Shown here: in pieces, positions 52,026 through 60,865 of the stretch
How the letters are laid out: each line of letters opens with the position of its first letter
How positions within the stretch are numbered: the stretch's first letter is position 1
Assembly: GCA_002483135.1 (NCBI GenBank)
Contig: DLHI01000022.1
Location: forward strand, 62,001-126,000
DNA length: 64,000 nt
Reading direction: 5' to 3'
Source: Hyphomonadaceae bacterium UBA7672
Lineage (GTDB): Bacteria; Pseudomonadota; Alphaproteobacteria; Caulobacterales; Hyphomonadaceae
The notes under the pieces: model-generated
The model's input: the letters and a program-made list of their open reading frames with translations, nothing else
What the model was told of the DNA's origin: nothing
Databases searched by the model: none
Translations under genes and position numbers: made by a program

Positions 52026-53648
52026 TCAGCGCTTCACGACCTTGAGGTCCGATTTTTCGAGATCCCAGGTTGACCCGGTCGCACCCTCATCGCGGAGCTG
52101 GTATTTGAGGACGCGGCCCTGCGGGTTCTTGGGCAGGGTGTTCCTGAACTCGATAAAGCGTGGGACCGCATAGTACGGCACCTTGTCCATGCACCAGCGG
52201 CACAGGTCCTCTTCCGTCAGCGTGGAGCCTTCGTGCAGGATTGCCGTGACTTTCAGATCATCCTCTCCCGCCGGAGAGAGCACGGCGTGCACCGCCACCT
52301 CTGATATATCCGGGTGAGTCGAGAACGCCGCCTCCATCTCGAAGCTCGAGATATTCTCGCCCCGGCGCCGCAGATAGTCCTTCTTTCGGTCGATGAAGTA
52401 GAAGAACCCGTCCTTGTCGAACATGCCGATATCGCCGGTATGCAGCCACATGTTGCGCATCACCTTCAGCGTCTCAGCAGGACGGCGCCAGTAGCCTTCA
52501 AACATGATGTGCGGACGGCGCGGCCGCACGATGATTTCGCCGCGTTCGCCCGCTGGCAATTCGCGATCCTGATCATCGACGATGCGAACGTCGAACTCAG
52601 GAATGCGGCGGCCGGACGAGTTTGGCGCAACGACGGAATCGCCTGGCACGCCGGTGACGACAGCGGCCTCAGTCAGCCCATAGTCCATGGACGCGACACG
52701 CTGCGCCCCAAAGCGTTCGCGCCAGATGGTCTTGATTTCGGGACTGAAGGGATTTCCGCGGATGGTGTGCAACTGGCCAAAGCAGCGCTTCATGGACTCG
52801 TTGTCCGGCGCCTGGGCGAGTAGGATACCCATTGATCCGAGAATGGAGGCGATCGTCGCGCCGCTGCGTTCGATCTCGGGCCAGAAGTTGGAGACCGAGA
52901 AGCGCGGCGCAATCGCAATCTTGCCACCGACCAGCATGGTAGTTGTGATCCCCGAACTGATCGCATTTAGGTGAAAGACGGGCAGCGGGGTGAATGTGAC
53001 GTCCTTCTCGGTCGCGGGATTATACTGGAGTTTCTGCCGCGCGAGGTGGGTGATGTAGTTCGCGCTGATCATGCAGCCCTTCGACGGACCGGTCGTGCCG
53101 GACGTGTAGATCAGGGCGGCGAGATCCGAGGGCTTGGACGCGAAAGCAATCGCGCTCTTGTCGCCGCCGCGATGCCTGTCGAGCGGTTCGATCGAGAACG
53201 GCGCCTCGTGCGCCGGCGATGATGCGCCGCGGTGCAGCACAAGCTTGACGCACGGCAGCTGGTCGCCAATCGCCGTGATGCGCTCGAGGTATTCAGTCTC
53301 GCAGATCACGATGGCGGCGTCGGAGTCGGATATCTGATGCCGGAGAAACTCGCCGCGGAGCGCCGTGTTGATGGGAACGCTGACCGCGCCGATCTTGTTG
53401 ATGGCCAGCCACGCGATCACCGCATCGACATTGTTGTCGAGCATGGTCGTCACAGTATCGCCCGCGCGGACGCCAAGCGCGGCGAGCGAATTTCCAAGTC
53501 GGTTTGTCAGTTCGTCGACATCGGCATAGCTGTAGATGTCGCCTGAAAAATCGAGCAGGGGGTTCTTCGGCACGCGCGCAACGGCCCGCGCTAATGCATT
53601 GACCGCAGTATCCTGCTCGATCCATGCCCAGTCGTTCGACGAAGTCAC
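52026..53648 (-). CDS. Acyl-CoA synthetase (AMP-forming)
   Basis: A 540-residue ANL-family ligase. The P-loop is LIYTSGTTGPSKG; further motifs are MDYGLTEAAVV, LHTGDIGMFDKDGFFYFIDRKKD, and the C-terminal Lys in NPQGRVLKYQL. Activates a carboxylic acid with ATP and CoA. GTG start. Related to carnitine/aryl-acid-type ligases, but the binding pocket cannot be read by eye. In one operon with the amidohydrolase upstream and under operator 8. Likely entry step for the acid substrate. Confidence 0.9.
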   Translation of the reverse strand: MTSSNDWAWIEQDTAVNALARAVARVPKNPLLDFSGDIYSYADVDELTNRLGNSLAALGVRAGDTVTTMLDNNVDAVIAWLAINKIGAVSVPINTALRGEFLRHQISDSDAAIVICETEYLERITAIGDQLPCVKLVLHRGASSPAHEAPFSIEPLDRHRGGDKSAIAFASKPSDLAALIYTSGTTGPSKGCMISANYITHLARQKLQYNPATEKDVTFTPLPVFHLNAISSGITTTMLVGGKIAIAPRFSVSNFWPEIERSGATIASILGSMGILLAQAPDNESMKRCFGQLHTIRGNPFSPEIKTIWRERFGAQRVASMDYGLTEAAVVTGVPGDSVVAPNSSGRRIPEFDVRIVDDQDRELPAGERGEIIVRPRRPHIMFEGYWRRPAETLKVMRNMWLHTGDIGMFDKDGFFYFIDRKKDYLRRRGENISSFEMEAAFSTHPDISEVAVHAVLSPAGEDDLKVTAILHEGSTLTEEDLCRWCMDKVPYYAVPRFIEFRNTLPKNPQGRVLKYQLRDEGATGSTWDLEKSDLKVVKR

Positions 53649-53736
53649 TATGCCATCCCGTATCTATCGCCGTGGCGGACACAGCCGGAATCCGGCCGCC
53701 GCGTCGGAGGTTTTCTGGTCGCGCGGACGCGCAGGT

Positions 53737-55044
53737 CTAGAGTGCGGATGCGGCGTTCGCTTTCGCGAACATACGATTGATGTCCCCAGACGTGACCACC
53801 CGCTGGCCCTGGCCTTCGGGCGCGGCTCCACCCATTCCCGGGCGAGGCTCGACGTTCACGTGGCGCGCCTTGGCGCGCAGGGCGCCGACCGTGCACGCCT
53901 CACGTCCAAGAATGGCAAACGGATCGTAGGAGAATTCACGCATCACGTTGAGATGGGTGATCTTGGCGATGATGTCGGGCGGCAGGTGGCCAAGTTGTTC
54001 CCAGACTCCTTCGGGCGAGTCCGGCCAGGTGCAATCGGAATGCGGATAGTCGCATTCCCATGTGACCATATCGACGTTCATGTATTCCAGGTTCTGTAGG
54101 CCGAACGCGTCTTCGATAAAGCAGGTGATGAAATGCTTCTTGAAAATGTCGCTCGGCTTCTGCCCGCCGAACTCGGAATGGGTCCAAGCATGATGGTGCC
54201 TGTGGGTGAAGTCCGCACGCTCGAGCAGATAGGGCACCCAGCCGATGCCGCCCTCCGAGAGCGCCATTCTCAGCTTTGGAAACTTCTTCCACATCGGCGC
54301 CCACAGCCAATCCGCTGCGCTGTTGGCGATCGATATCGGCATGGTCGTGATCCAGGCGTCGATTGGCGACTGGTCCGACGCGTGCGCGGCCGCGGCGCCT
54401 GATCCGATATGGCAGCAGACGACCACGTTGTTATCCACGCAGGCGCGCCAGATCGGATCCCAATAGGAATCGTGGATCGACGGGTAGCCAAGGAGGCTCG
54501 GATTATCGGAAAAGGTGATTGCGTGCACGCCAAGCGCAGCCATCCGTCTGATTTCGGCGGCGGCGGCCTCCGGATCCCAGAATGGAATCAATGACAGCGG
54601 AATGAAGCGGCCGGGAGCGGCATGGCACCAGTCGTAAAGGTGCCAGTCATTGTAAGCCTGGATCGCGGCGAGTGAGACATCTTTCTCTGGGTGAGCCTGA
54701 AACTTCTGTCCGGCAAATCCCGGGAAGGTCGGAAAGCAAATGGAGCCAAGAACGCCATTGGCGTTCATATCGTCGACCCGGTCCTTCACGTTCCACGTGC
54801 CGCGCCGCATGTGGTCGTAGCTCAGCGGTTCCATCCCGTACTCTTCCTTGGGACGACCGACGACAGCGTTGAGGCCCATATAGCCGTAGGCTTTTTCTTC
54901 AAAGACCCATACGTCGCGTCCGTTGATCTGCTTGACGTGCGGTTCGCGGCCCTTGAATTTGGCCGGCATGTGGCGCCTGAAAGCGTCAGGTGGTTCGATC
55001 GCATGGTCATCCACGCTAACGAGCACCATATCATCCTTGTTCAT
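53737..55044 (-). CDS. Amidohydrolase-family (metal-dependent TIM barrel) protein
   Basis: A 435-residue cytoplasmic protein (no signal peptide). VSVDDHAIEPPDAF at the N-terminus replaces the usual HxH motif with D-H, as in many amidohydrolase 2 members. VVCCHIGSG, MALSEGGIGWVPY and WECDYPHSD supply likely metal or catalytic residues. Such proteins recur in aromatic and terpenoid clusters, where a hydrolase or decarboxylase role is presumed. The ATG at 55044 has AGGAGG upstream. Leads the operon with the acyl-CoA ligase. Confidence 0.82.
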   Translation of the reverse strand: MNKDDMVLVSVDDHAIEPPDAFRRHMPAKFKGREPHVKQINGRDVWVFEEKAYGYMGLNAVVGRPKEEYGMEPLSYDHMRRGTWNVKDRVDDMNANGVLGSICFPTFPGFAGQKFQAHPEKDVSLAAIQAYNDWHLYDWCHAAPGRFIPLSLIPFWDPEAAAAEIRRMAALGVHAITFSDNPSLLGYPSIHDSYWDPIWRACVDNNVVVCCHIGSGAAAAHASDQSPIDAWITTMPISIANSAADWLWAPMWKKFPKLRMALSEGGIGWVPYLLERADFTHRHHHAWTHSEFGGQKPSDIFKKHFITCFIEDAFGLQNLEYMNVDMVTWECDYPHSDCTWPDSPEGVWEQLGHLPPDIIAKITHLNVMREFSYDPFAILGREACTVGALRAKARHVNVEPRPGMGGAAPEGQGQRVVTSGDINRMFAKANAASAL

Positions 55045-55144
55045 GATCGTTTCCTCCTGCGCGTTCGGGCATCCGGCGGAGCCGCGGCGGCTCTTTTCAA
55101 GCGGGCAAAGAATACGTTGATCGTGACCGGTCCGCAAGTCAGTG

Positions 55145-55177
55145 TTCGAAGGTCAGAATATATTTCTGTATAGAGAA
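55145..55177. promoter_or_regulatory. Island operator 8
   Basis: TTCG-N6-AGAA-N5-TTCT-N6-AGAA, 15 of 16, between the divergent amidohydrolase (-) and SDR (+) genes. Confidence 0.68.
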
Positions 55178-55274
55178 ATACCAGAGCTAGATGGGCTAGT
55201 GGGGCGTTCTGCTGACGCCATGGGCGGCGCTATCCTCCGATGCGGCGTCGATCCGCGAAAGAATGGAGAGTATC

Positions 55275-55958
55275 ATGGACGGAAAGGTTGTTGTTGTAAC
55301 CGGGGCGTTCGGCGTGCTTGGCCGAGCGACTGCCGCGCTTGCGGCAAAGGCGGGTGCGAAGATCGCCATGATCGATTTTACACCCGCGGGCGGCGCAGCA
55401 GATGTCGCGAATTCGATTGTCATCGCAGGCGTGGACCTTGCCGATCAGCGCGCGGCGCAGGACACCATGCGCAGGATAAATGATGAAGCCGGGCGCATTG
55501 ATGCACTCGTCAACATCGCTGGCGGTTTCGTCTGGCAGACGCATGCGGACGGAGATCCGGCGGCATGGGAGCGGATGTTCCGGATCAACCTGCTGACCGC
55601 AACGCATGCATCGCGCGCTGCGCTCCAGTTCCTTGCGAAGACCAGCGGCGCAATCGTGAGCGTCGGCGCCGCGGCTGCGCTTGGCAAATCGGGAAGTGGG
55701 ATGGGCGCCTATGCCGCCTCGAAAGCCGGCGTGCACCGCATGACGGAAAGCCTTGCTGAAGAGATGAAAGGCAAGGTGCGGGTCAACGCGGTGGCGCCGT
55801 CGGTTCTCGACACGCCGCAGAACCGCAAGGACATGCCGGATGCAAATCCGGCGGACTGGGTGAGCCCGGAGGGACTGGCCGAGGTTATCCTGTTTCTCCT
55901 GTCAGAGCGTGCCCGCGATATCACCGGGGCTCTGGTCCCCGTCATGGGACGTGTCTGA
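55275..55958 (+). CDS. SDR-family oxidoreductase
   Basis: A 227-residue short SDR. TGAFGVLGRA, NIAGGF (in place of NNAG), Ser strand VSVGAAAAL, catalytic YAASK, VNAVAPSVLDTP. ATG with GGAG upstream. Alone on its strand behind operator 8, and its 3' end overlaps the convergent DUF2889 gene by 17 bases. Slightly shorter than usual (about 245) but with a complete core. Confidence 0.87.
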   Translation: MDGKVVVVTGAFGVLGRATAALAAKAGAKIAMIDFTPAGGAADVANSIVIAGVDLADQRAAQDTMRRINDEAGRIDALVNIAGGFVWQTHADGDPAAWERMFRINLLTATHASRAALQFLAKTSGAIVSVGAAAALGKSGSGMGAYAASKAGVHRMTESLAEEMKGKVRVNAVAPSVLDTPQNRKDMPDANPADWVSPEGLAEVILFLLSERARDITGALVPVMGRV

Positions 55959-56709
55959 TGGGCGGCTCATCTCGGAAGGTCAGCCAGGCCTGATCGGCCT
56001 CGCACAAGCGTTCAGGGGTTGCGTTGAATTCGCGAATTGAATTGCGCACGCGGGCTGCCGACTTGGCCCTTTCGGGCTGTTGCGCATAGCAGAAGCCGGT
56101 CGGAACCGCGTGCAGCTGGGCGTCGAGATCCTTGGTTCGCCCCACGCTGATGATCAACGCACGGCGGAGCGCAAGCGCAGCTTCCAAGTCATCGCGCTCA
56201 AGCTCGCTATGGGCCCACTCGGAAAATCCAATGCGGTAGCTGACGCCAGCAAATGGTTCGGGGGACAGCAGACTCGTCATGTCGGCACGCCAACGCAGGA
56301 CCTCGCGACCGTCGCGGGAAATACGGGGCTCTGTGATCGTGTCTACGCGATCCGGAACCGCGATGTCGTAGGTCCGGCGCGCAATCTTGCGGGCAGCTGC
56401 GGCGATCGCCAGGCCCGCGAGATCCAGCATGTGCGTGCAGTGGATGCGCGCTTGGGTCATCTGATAGACTGCGGCCGACATATCGGAAATGGCGTATCCC
56501 TCGAGCCGTTTCAGCTCGGCGGCGGCGGACGGACACGCGGTATAGGGATGACGTAGCGCCCACCCCTCCACGCTGTCGATGCGTTGGTCGGCGCATCGAA
56601 CCTGCACGCGAAAATGGTGGAAGTCGTCTTCGACGGATGCGCGCGCAACGACGGCGGACGAATCTCCCGTGGTGCGCATCTCTATCCGCCGCCGGAAACC
56701 GTCACTCAT
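55942..56709 (-). CDS. DUF2889-family protein
   Basis: A 255-residue protein of the uncharacterised DUF2889 family. Typical segments are EDDFHHFRVQV, the WALRHPYTACPSAAAELKRLEG stretch in part, and CTHMLDLAGLAIAAAAR. No signal or membrane helix. Its start overlaps the hydroxyisobutyrate-dehydrogenase-like stop by 8 bases. DUF2889 genes occur with acyl-CoA or aromatic catabolic genes; the function is unknown. Confidence 0.75.
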   Translation of the reverse strand: MSDGFRRRIEMRTTGDSSAVVARASVEDDFHHFRVQVRCADQRIDSVEGWALRHPYTACPSAAAELKRLEGYAISDMSAAVYQMTQARIHCTHMLDLAGLAIAAAARKIARRTYDIAVPDRVDTITEPRISRDGREVLRWRADMTSLLSPEPFAGVSYRIGFSEWAHSELERDDLEAALALRRALIISVGRTKDLDAQLHAVPTGFCYAQQPERAKSAARVRNSIREFNATPERLCEADQAWLTFRDEPPIRHVP

Positions 56710-57502
56710 GATTTCCGAACTCCGACAGAGCGATCTCGACGGCAGAAGGAACCGGGTTGCCGCTTTCGATGATGTGCGTGCGTGCGATTGCGACGTCCTT
56801 GATCATGTAGGGTCTGATTGCGTCGAGGACAGCGCGCGCTGGTATTGCGCCTGCGAATTTCGCCATGGCGTAACTGGCGCCGCTGCCATGTTGAATCGTC
56901 TGTGCAACCAAGTTTGGTTCGAGCCCCATGTCTTTCGCAAGCTCAAGAATCTCGTGCGCGAGAACGATCTGGGCGGCAAAGGTGAGATTGTTCACAAGCT
57001 TGATGCGACGACCATCGCCGACGGCGCCAACGTGGAGTATGCGACCAGCGAAGGACGAGAGCACCGGGCGAGCTGTCTCAAGTGCTTCCGTCATTCCGCC
57101 GACCATCAAGGTTAGACCGCCGGCGGCGGCGTGTTCCGACGTGCCGCTGAACGGGGCGTCCAGAAGCTGTACGCCAGGGGGAGCCGCCGTCTCCAGGCTG
57201 AGCAGCGCGCTCGGCGCACCTGTTGAGTGAACCGCCAGGATCGAGCCGGATTTCATCGCCGCCAGAGCACCCCCAGTTATCAGGGCGTCGTTCAACTGAG
57301 GATCATCGAAGACGCAAACGCACAGTACATCGGCGACCGCCGCGACTTCTTCCAGAGACCGGGTCAGCTGTGCGCCCGAGGTCCGCAGGTTGTCATGTGC
57401 GGCTGGCCGGCGGCTATGAGCCAGGAGTGCATGGCCAGCGCCCAGCACGCGCCGGGCCATTGGCTCGCCCATATGGCCAAGGCCGATCCAGCCAACCTTC
57501 AT
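56702..57502 (-). CDS. 3-hydroxyisobutyrate dehydrogenase-family NAD(P) oxidoreductase
   Basis: A 266-residue beta-hydroxyacid dehydrogenase. Rossmann motif GWIGLGHMGEPMA; substrate-binding DAPFSGTSEHAAAGGLTLMVGG; catalytic Lys in RIKLVNNL. Oxidises or reduces a hydroxy acid/semialdehyde. The ATG at 57502 overlaps the stop of the dienelactone hydrolase by four bases, so the three genes form a tight operon under operator 9. Confidence 0.86.
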   Translation of the reverse strand: MKVGWIGLGHMGEPMARRVLGAGHALLAHSRRPAAHDNLRTSGAQLTRSLEEVAAVADVLCVCVFDDPQLNDALITGGALAAMKSGSILAVHSTGAPSALLSLETAAPPGVQLLDAPFSGTSEHAAAGGLTLMVGGMTEALETARPVLSSFAGRILHVGAVGDGRRIKLVNNLTFAAQIVLAHEILELAKDMGLEPNLVAQTIQHGSGASYAMAKFAGAIPARAVLDAIRPYMIKDVAIARTHIIESGNPVPSAVEIALSEFGNHE

Positions 57503-58266
57503 GACCGTGCGTCCTTCGCCGCTGGCAGGTGAGTTGATATGAAGGTGATCGCTGCACGCCACGATCCTGCCGCGGCTGCTGCGTTATACAGTGTGGGCGA
57601 GGGACAGGAGAAGGCGTGGCCGGCGCCAGCGTAAATCTCGACCTGATGTGGAATGTCCCATTGGCTCAATCGCCGTTGAATCTCGGTCACGAGGTCGAGC
57701 GGCAGGACATGGTCATTGTCGCCGCAGACGAGGAGGGTGGGGCACGCAATGTTCCAGACCAAATCCATCGGGTGTGACGGCCGTCTGCCTGTGAGCTTCT
57801 CGAACCTGGCCTGGCTCGGATAGAACAGAATCGCGGCGGCCAGCCTGCGATCGAGACAAGCAGCCATCATCGTCAACGTGCCGCCGGTGCAGTAGCCCCA
57901 CACCGCCACCTTTTTGGCATCCACTTGCGGATGGTCACGTAGCCAGTCGGTCGCTGACAGGATGTCATGGGTCGCAGAACGAAAGTCGAGATCCGAAATC
58001 GCCGCAAACACGTCAGTGAAGTCGGTATAGTTTTCGGGATCCTTCGGGCCGGCGCCCCTGTAGTAGTCCGGCGTGATCGTGACATAGCCGGCTTCGGCCA
58101 TTCGGTCCGCCACATTGCGGATGAAGGTGTTCAGCCCCGTCGCCTCGGCCCCGAAGACGATTGCGGGATGCGGGCCGGCTGTCGCCGGCTCGGTGACGTA
58201 AGCCGTCGTGGACAGGCCGTCCGCCGTCGCGAGTTCGACGGTGCGGCTGCGAATTGATGACCGCAT
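57499..58266 (-). CDS. Dienelactone hydrolase-family protein
   Basis: A 255-residue alpha/beta hydrolase. Nucleophile Cys126 in WGYCTGG, Asp in GDNDHVLP and His in GAGHAF form the DLH triad with the typical Cys. Dienelactone hydrolases open lactones in aromatic degradation. Opens the leftward operon with the dehydrogenase and DUF2889. ATG at 58266 matches the family start. Confidence 0.86.
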   Translation of the reverse strand: MRSSIRSRTVELATADGLSTTAYVTEPATAGPHPAIVFGAEATGLNTFIRNVADRMAEAGYVTITPDYYRGAGPKDPENYTDFTDVFAAISDLDFRSATHDILSATDWLRDHPQVDAKKVAVWGYCTGGTLTMMAACLDRRLAAAILFYPSQARFEKLTGRRPSHPMDLVWNIACPTLLVCGDNDHVLPLDLVTEIQRRLSQWDIPHQVEIYAGAGHAFSCPSPTLYNAAAAAGSWRAAITFISTHLPAAKDARS

Positions 58267-58291
58267 ACTGCTGTTCCAGATTTCAGTGATA

Positions 58292-58324
58292 TTCTGGATA
58301 AAGAAAAGCATTCTAAAGTCAATA
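58292..58324. promoter_or_regulatory. Island operator 9
   Basis: TTCT-N6-AGAA-N5-TTCT-N6-AATA, 14 of 16; three perfect half-sites. In the divergent promoter between the dienelactone hydrolase (-) and the MFS carrier (+). Confidence 0.67.
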
Positions 58325-58432
58325 ATATCGTTTGACCCGAGGCGGCCTGCGGGCAACCATGCTGTCAGCGACGGACCGCCGGGCTCGACCCACAACATCA
58401 CACGAATAGTTCAGGGCGCGGGAGAAGAGAAG

Positions 58433-59725
58433 ATGGCGTCCACGGCGAGTCTGATTGAGCCGGCGGCGAAGGGCGCCTGGCGGACGCTTGCGATCCTCGT
58501 CGCCATTTATCTCTTTCACTTTGTCGATCGTTCGGTGTTGTCGATCGTGTTGGAGCCGGTGAAGGCGGAGTTCAATCTCAGCGACAGCGATCTCGGGCTG
58601 CTGACGGGACTTGTCTACGCGCTAACCTACGCGCTTGCCGGAATTCCATTGGGAATTTTGGTCGACCGAGTAAGCCGCAAGCGGCTGCTCGCCGGCCTCA
58701 TCTTCGTATGGAGCGGCGCGACAATGGCGTGCGGACTCGCTCAATCATACTGGCAGCTTGTCGTCGCACGGTTTTCCGTTGGTGCGGCGGAAGCTGGAGG
58801 CGCACCGGCGTCCATGTCAATCATCAGCGACATGTTTCCCAAGTCACGCCGGGGCACGGCGCTGGGCATCTTCTGGTGCAGCACCGCGTTTGCTGCAGCC
58901 CTAACGTTCGCCCTGGGTAGCTGGGCGGTGCAGCAGTGGGGGTGGCGGTCTGCCTTCCTCTTTGCTGGCGCTCCCGGCATCGCGTTGGGGCTTGTTCTCC
59001 TCGTCATCGTGAAGGAGCCGAGGCGCGGCACGATGGATCGCGAGCCCATGCAGCCGCGCAACGAGAAGGTAAGCACCTGGTCGGCGGTCAGGCTCGCGGT
59101 TCGTCAGCCGACGGTCTTGCCGGTGTTTGTCGCGATGACGCTCAACTCGATTGTCGCGTCCGGATCGCTGGTCTGGATTGTTTCCTTTCTCATGCGCACG
59201 CAGGGCCTAACAGTTGGCGAGGCGGGCATGATCGCGGGGCTGGCCGCATTGATTTTCGGCGTGTCGGGAACATTTCTTGGCGGCTTCCTTGCGGACAGGC
59301 TGGCGCGGAGAGGATTTTCCCGTGCTGCGCTGGTGCCGGGCATCGCCTCCATCGGAGCGGCATTCGCGCAGTTCGGTCTTGCAAGCGCGCCGACGGTTGT
59401 TGTCGCTATCGTAGCCTACGCTGCGTTCGAGCTGACTTTCAGGACTAGCCTGGGGCCAGGATACAACCTCCTGCTGACGCCGATAGATGCCAATATACGC
59501 GGACTGGCGAGTTCGGCGATGCAGGTTTCGACAAACCTGATTGGCTGGGGCATGGGACCTCTGATCGTCGGCGCCGTCAGCGACCAGTTCGGCGGGCCGC
59601 AGTCGCTGCGGGCGGGGATCGCGGTGCTAGCGTTTGTGAACTTCGCAGCCGCAGCGGCGTACTTAGCGACCTGGTGGCTGGGCGAACGCAAGCAAGGCGA
59701 GACGAAGGTGGCTGCGCCCGACTAA
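58433..59725 (+). CDS. MFS transporter, spinster-like (paralogue of 32505 gene)
   Basis: A 430-residue, 12-helix carrier. FVDRSVLSIVLEPVKAEFNL, LLTGLVYALTYALAGIPLG and GAAEAGGAPASMSIISDMFP parallel the carrier at 32505 throughout, so it arose by duplication. ATG with GGGAGAAG upstream. Last gene of the island, under operator 9. Two paralogues in one regulon suggest either import plus export or two related compounds. Confidence 0.88.
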   Translation: MASTASLIEPAAKGAWRTLAILVAIYLFHFVDRSVLSIVLEPVKAEFNLSDSDLGLLTGLVYALTYALAGIPLGILVDRVSRKRLLAGLIFVWSGATMACGLAQSYWQLVVARFSVGAAEAGGAPASMSIISDMFPKSRRGTALGIFWCSTAFAAALTFALGSWAVQQWGWRSAFLFAGAPGIALGLVLLVIVKEPRRGTMDREPMQPRNEKVSTWSAVRLAVRQPTVLPVFVAMTLNSIVASGSLVWIVSFLMRTQGLTVGEAGMIAGLAALIFGVSGTFLGGFLADRLARRGFSRAALVPGIASIGAAFAQFGLASAPTVVVAIVAYAAFELTFRTSLGPGYNLLLTPIDANIRGLASSAMQVSTNLIGWGMGPLIVGAVSDQFGGPQSLRAGIAVLAFVNFAAAAAYLATWWLGERKQGETKVAAPD

Positions 59726-59984
59726 TGTTCCGGGGCTTTTTCGGCGCCATTGCGCATCCGTCAGTCCAGATCGCTTTGCCATCCCGCTAGCTCCGGATTC
59801 GATTCTGGAAACTCATGAGCCACACAACCCAGCCGATTTGAATCCTGAATGTCGATTGGTCCAGGGGCGGTCGTTTGAGTAGAATCCTGCGCGTTGCGGA
59901 GGAGTCCAGCTATGAGAGTTACCCTGACAGGCCTCTCGGGCGAGTAAGCAAGGTAGAGAGATTTCAAGGATCGGTCAGGCTCAC

Positions 59985-60536
59985 TCATGGCGCTGATACC
60001 TGGTGAGAGTTGGACCGATCAGATGCGACTTGCGCTTTCCCGGAATGCGTCAAGCCGCACTTTCTTCGCGATATCGCGCTCTCAAGGGCATCGGCCAGAG
60101 ACTCGCGCTCAGACGGGCTCAGCGCGCTGCCAATTTCGTGGTATCCGCCGTGGAGCCGCACATAGACCGCCTGACAGCCGAACGCCTCGCATGAGACGCG
60201 TTCAATCTTGATCCAGGCTGGCTCAATGCGGGCATGACGGAGGCGCCGTCCGTGGAGCCACGATTCGATCGTGAGACAATCTTCCGAGAGGACAATGCGT
60301 TCTTCCTGACTGGCAAGGCGTCGGCTGGACCATTGCAACGCCAGCACAAGCGCCAGCATCTCTGCCCCTGTAAACAGGGCAGCTGGCCATGCTCGCATTG
60401 ATATCAGCAAGACGGATATAGCCAGGCCAAGAAGGGCCAGGCTCGTCGCGACGAGCGCGCGCCCCGTGGCGCTCATTGCATTATGGGGCGTAATGCTCGC
60501 GTCAAACCAAACATAGGGAGAGGTCGCGACACTCAT
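59985..60536 (-). CDS. DUF2244-family membrane protein
   Basis: A 183-residue protein with two close N-terminal membrane segments (ALVATSLALLGLAISVLLI and AALFTGAEMLALVLAL) and a soluble C-terminal domain (LSEDCLTIESW ... VYVRLHGGYHEIGSALSPSERE). This is the DUF2244 layout, widespread in alphaproteobacteria. Function unknown. Its start overlaps the small gene upstream by four bases. Confidence 0.78.
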   Translation of the reverse strand: MSVATSPYVWFDASITPHNAMSATGRALVATSLALLGLAISVLLISMRAWPAALFTGAEMLALVLALQWSSRRLASQEERIVLSEDCLTIESWLHGRRLRHARIEPAWIKIERVSCEAFGCQAVYVRLHGGYHEIGSALSPSERESLADALESAISRRKCGLTHSGKAQVASDRSNSHQVSAP

Positions 60537-60796
60537 TGCCGTGCCTTTCGGTATGCGGCTTGTCGACGTTGACGCCGCCAGTCATCGCTCGCCTGCCCAA
60601 GCGCACGCAGGATGGAACGCCCGAAGAAGGCGACGATCCCAATCGCCAGACCGAGCGCGGCGCCGTCATTTGAGAAGAGCAGGCCACCGATCGTGATTGC
60701 GAGGATCAGGTTGAGGCCACGGAGCATGGCCAGTGCAGCGTCTGTCCGGCGAGATCGTTGGGCCGGCTCGTCCGGCGCGTAGGATGAAGTTTGCAT
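60533..60796 (-). CDS. Small membrane protein, unknown
   Basis: An 87-residue protein with two predicted helices (LNLILAITIGGLLFS and AALGLAIGIVAFFGRSIL) and a basic C-terminus (WRRQRRQAAYRKARQ). Not recognised as a named family. Overlap with DUF2244 by four bases supports a real, coupled gene. Confidence 0.6.
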   Translation of the reverse strand: MQTSSYAPDEPAQRSRRTDAALAMLRGLNLILAITIGGLLFSNDGAALGLAIGIVAFFGRSILRALGQASDDWRRQRRQAAYRKARQ

Positions 60797-60865
60797 TGTG
60801 GAAGATCCACGATTGAACTGAAATGGCCGCGCCTCGAATGTGAAGGGCGCAGGGGTGCGATGACT

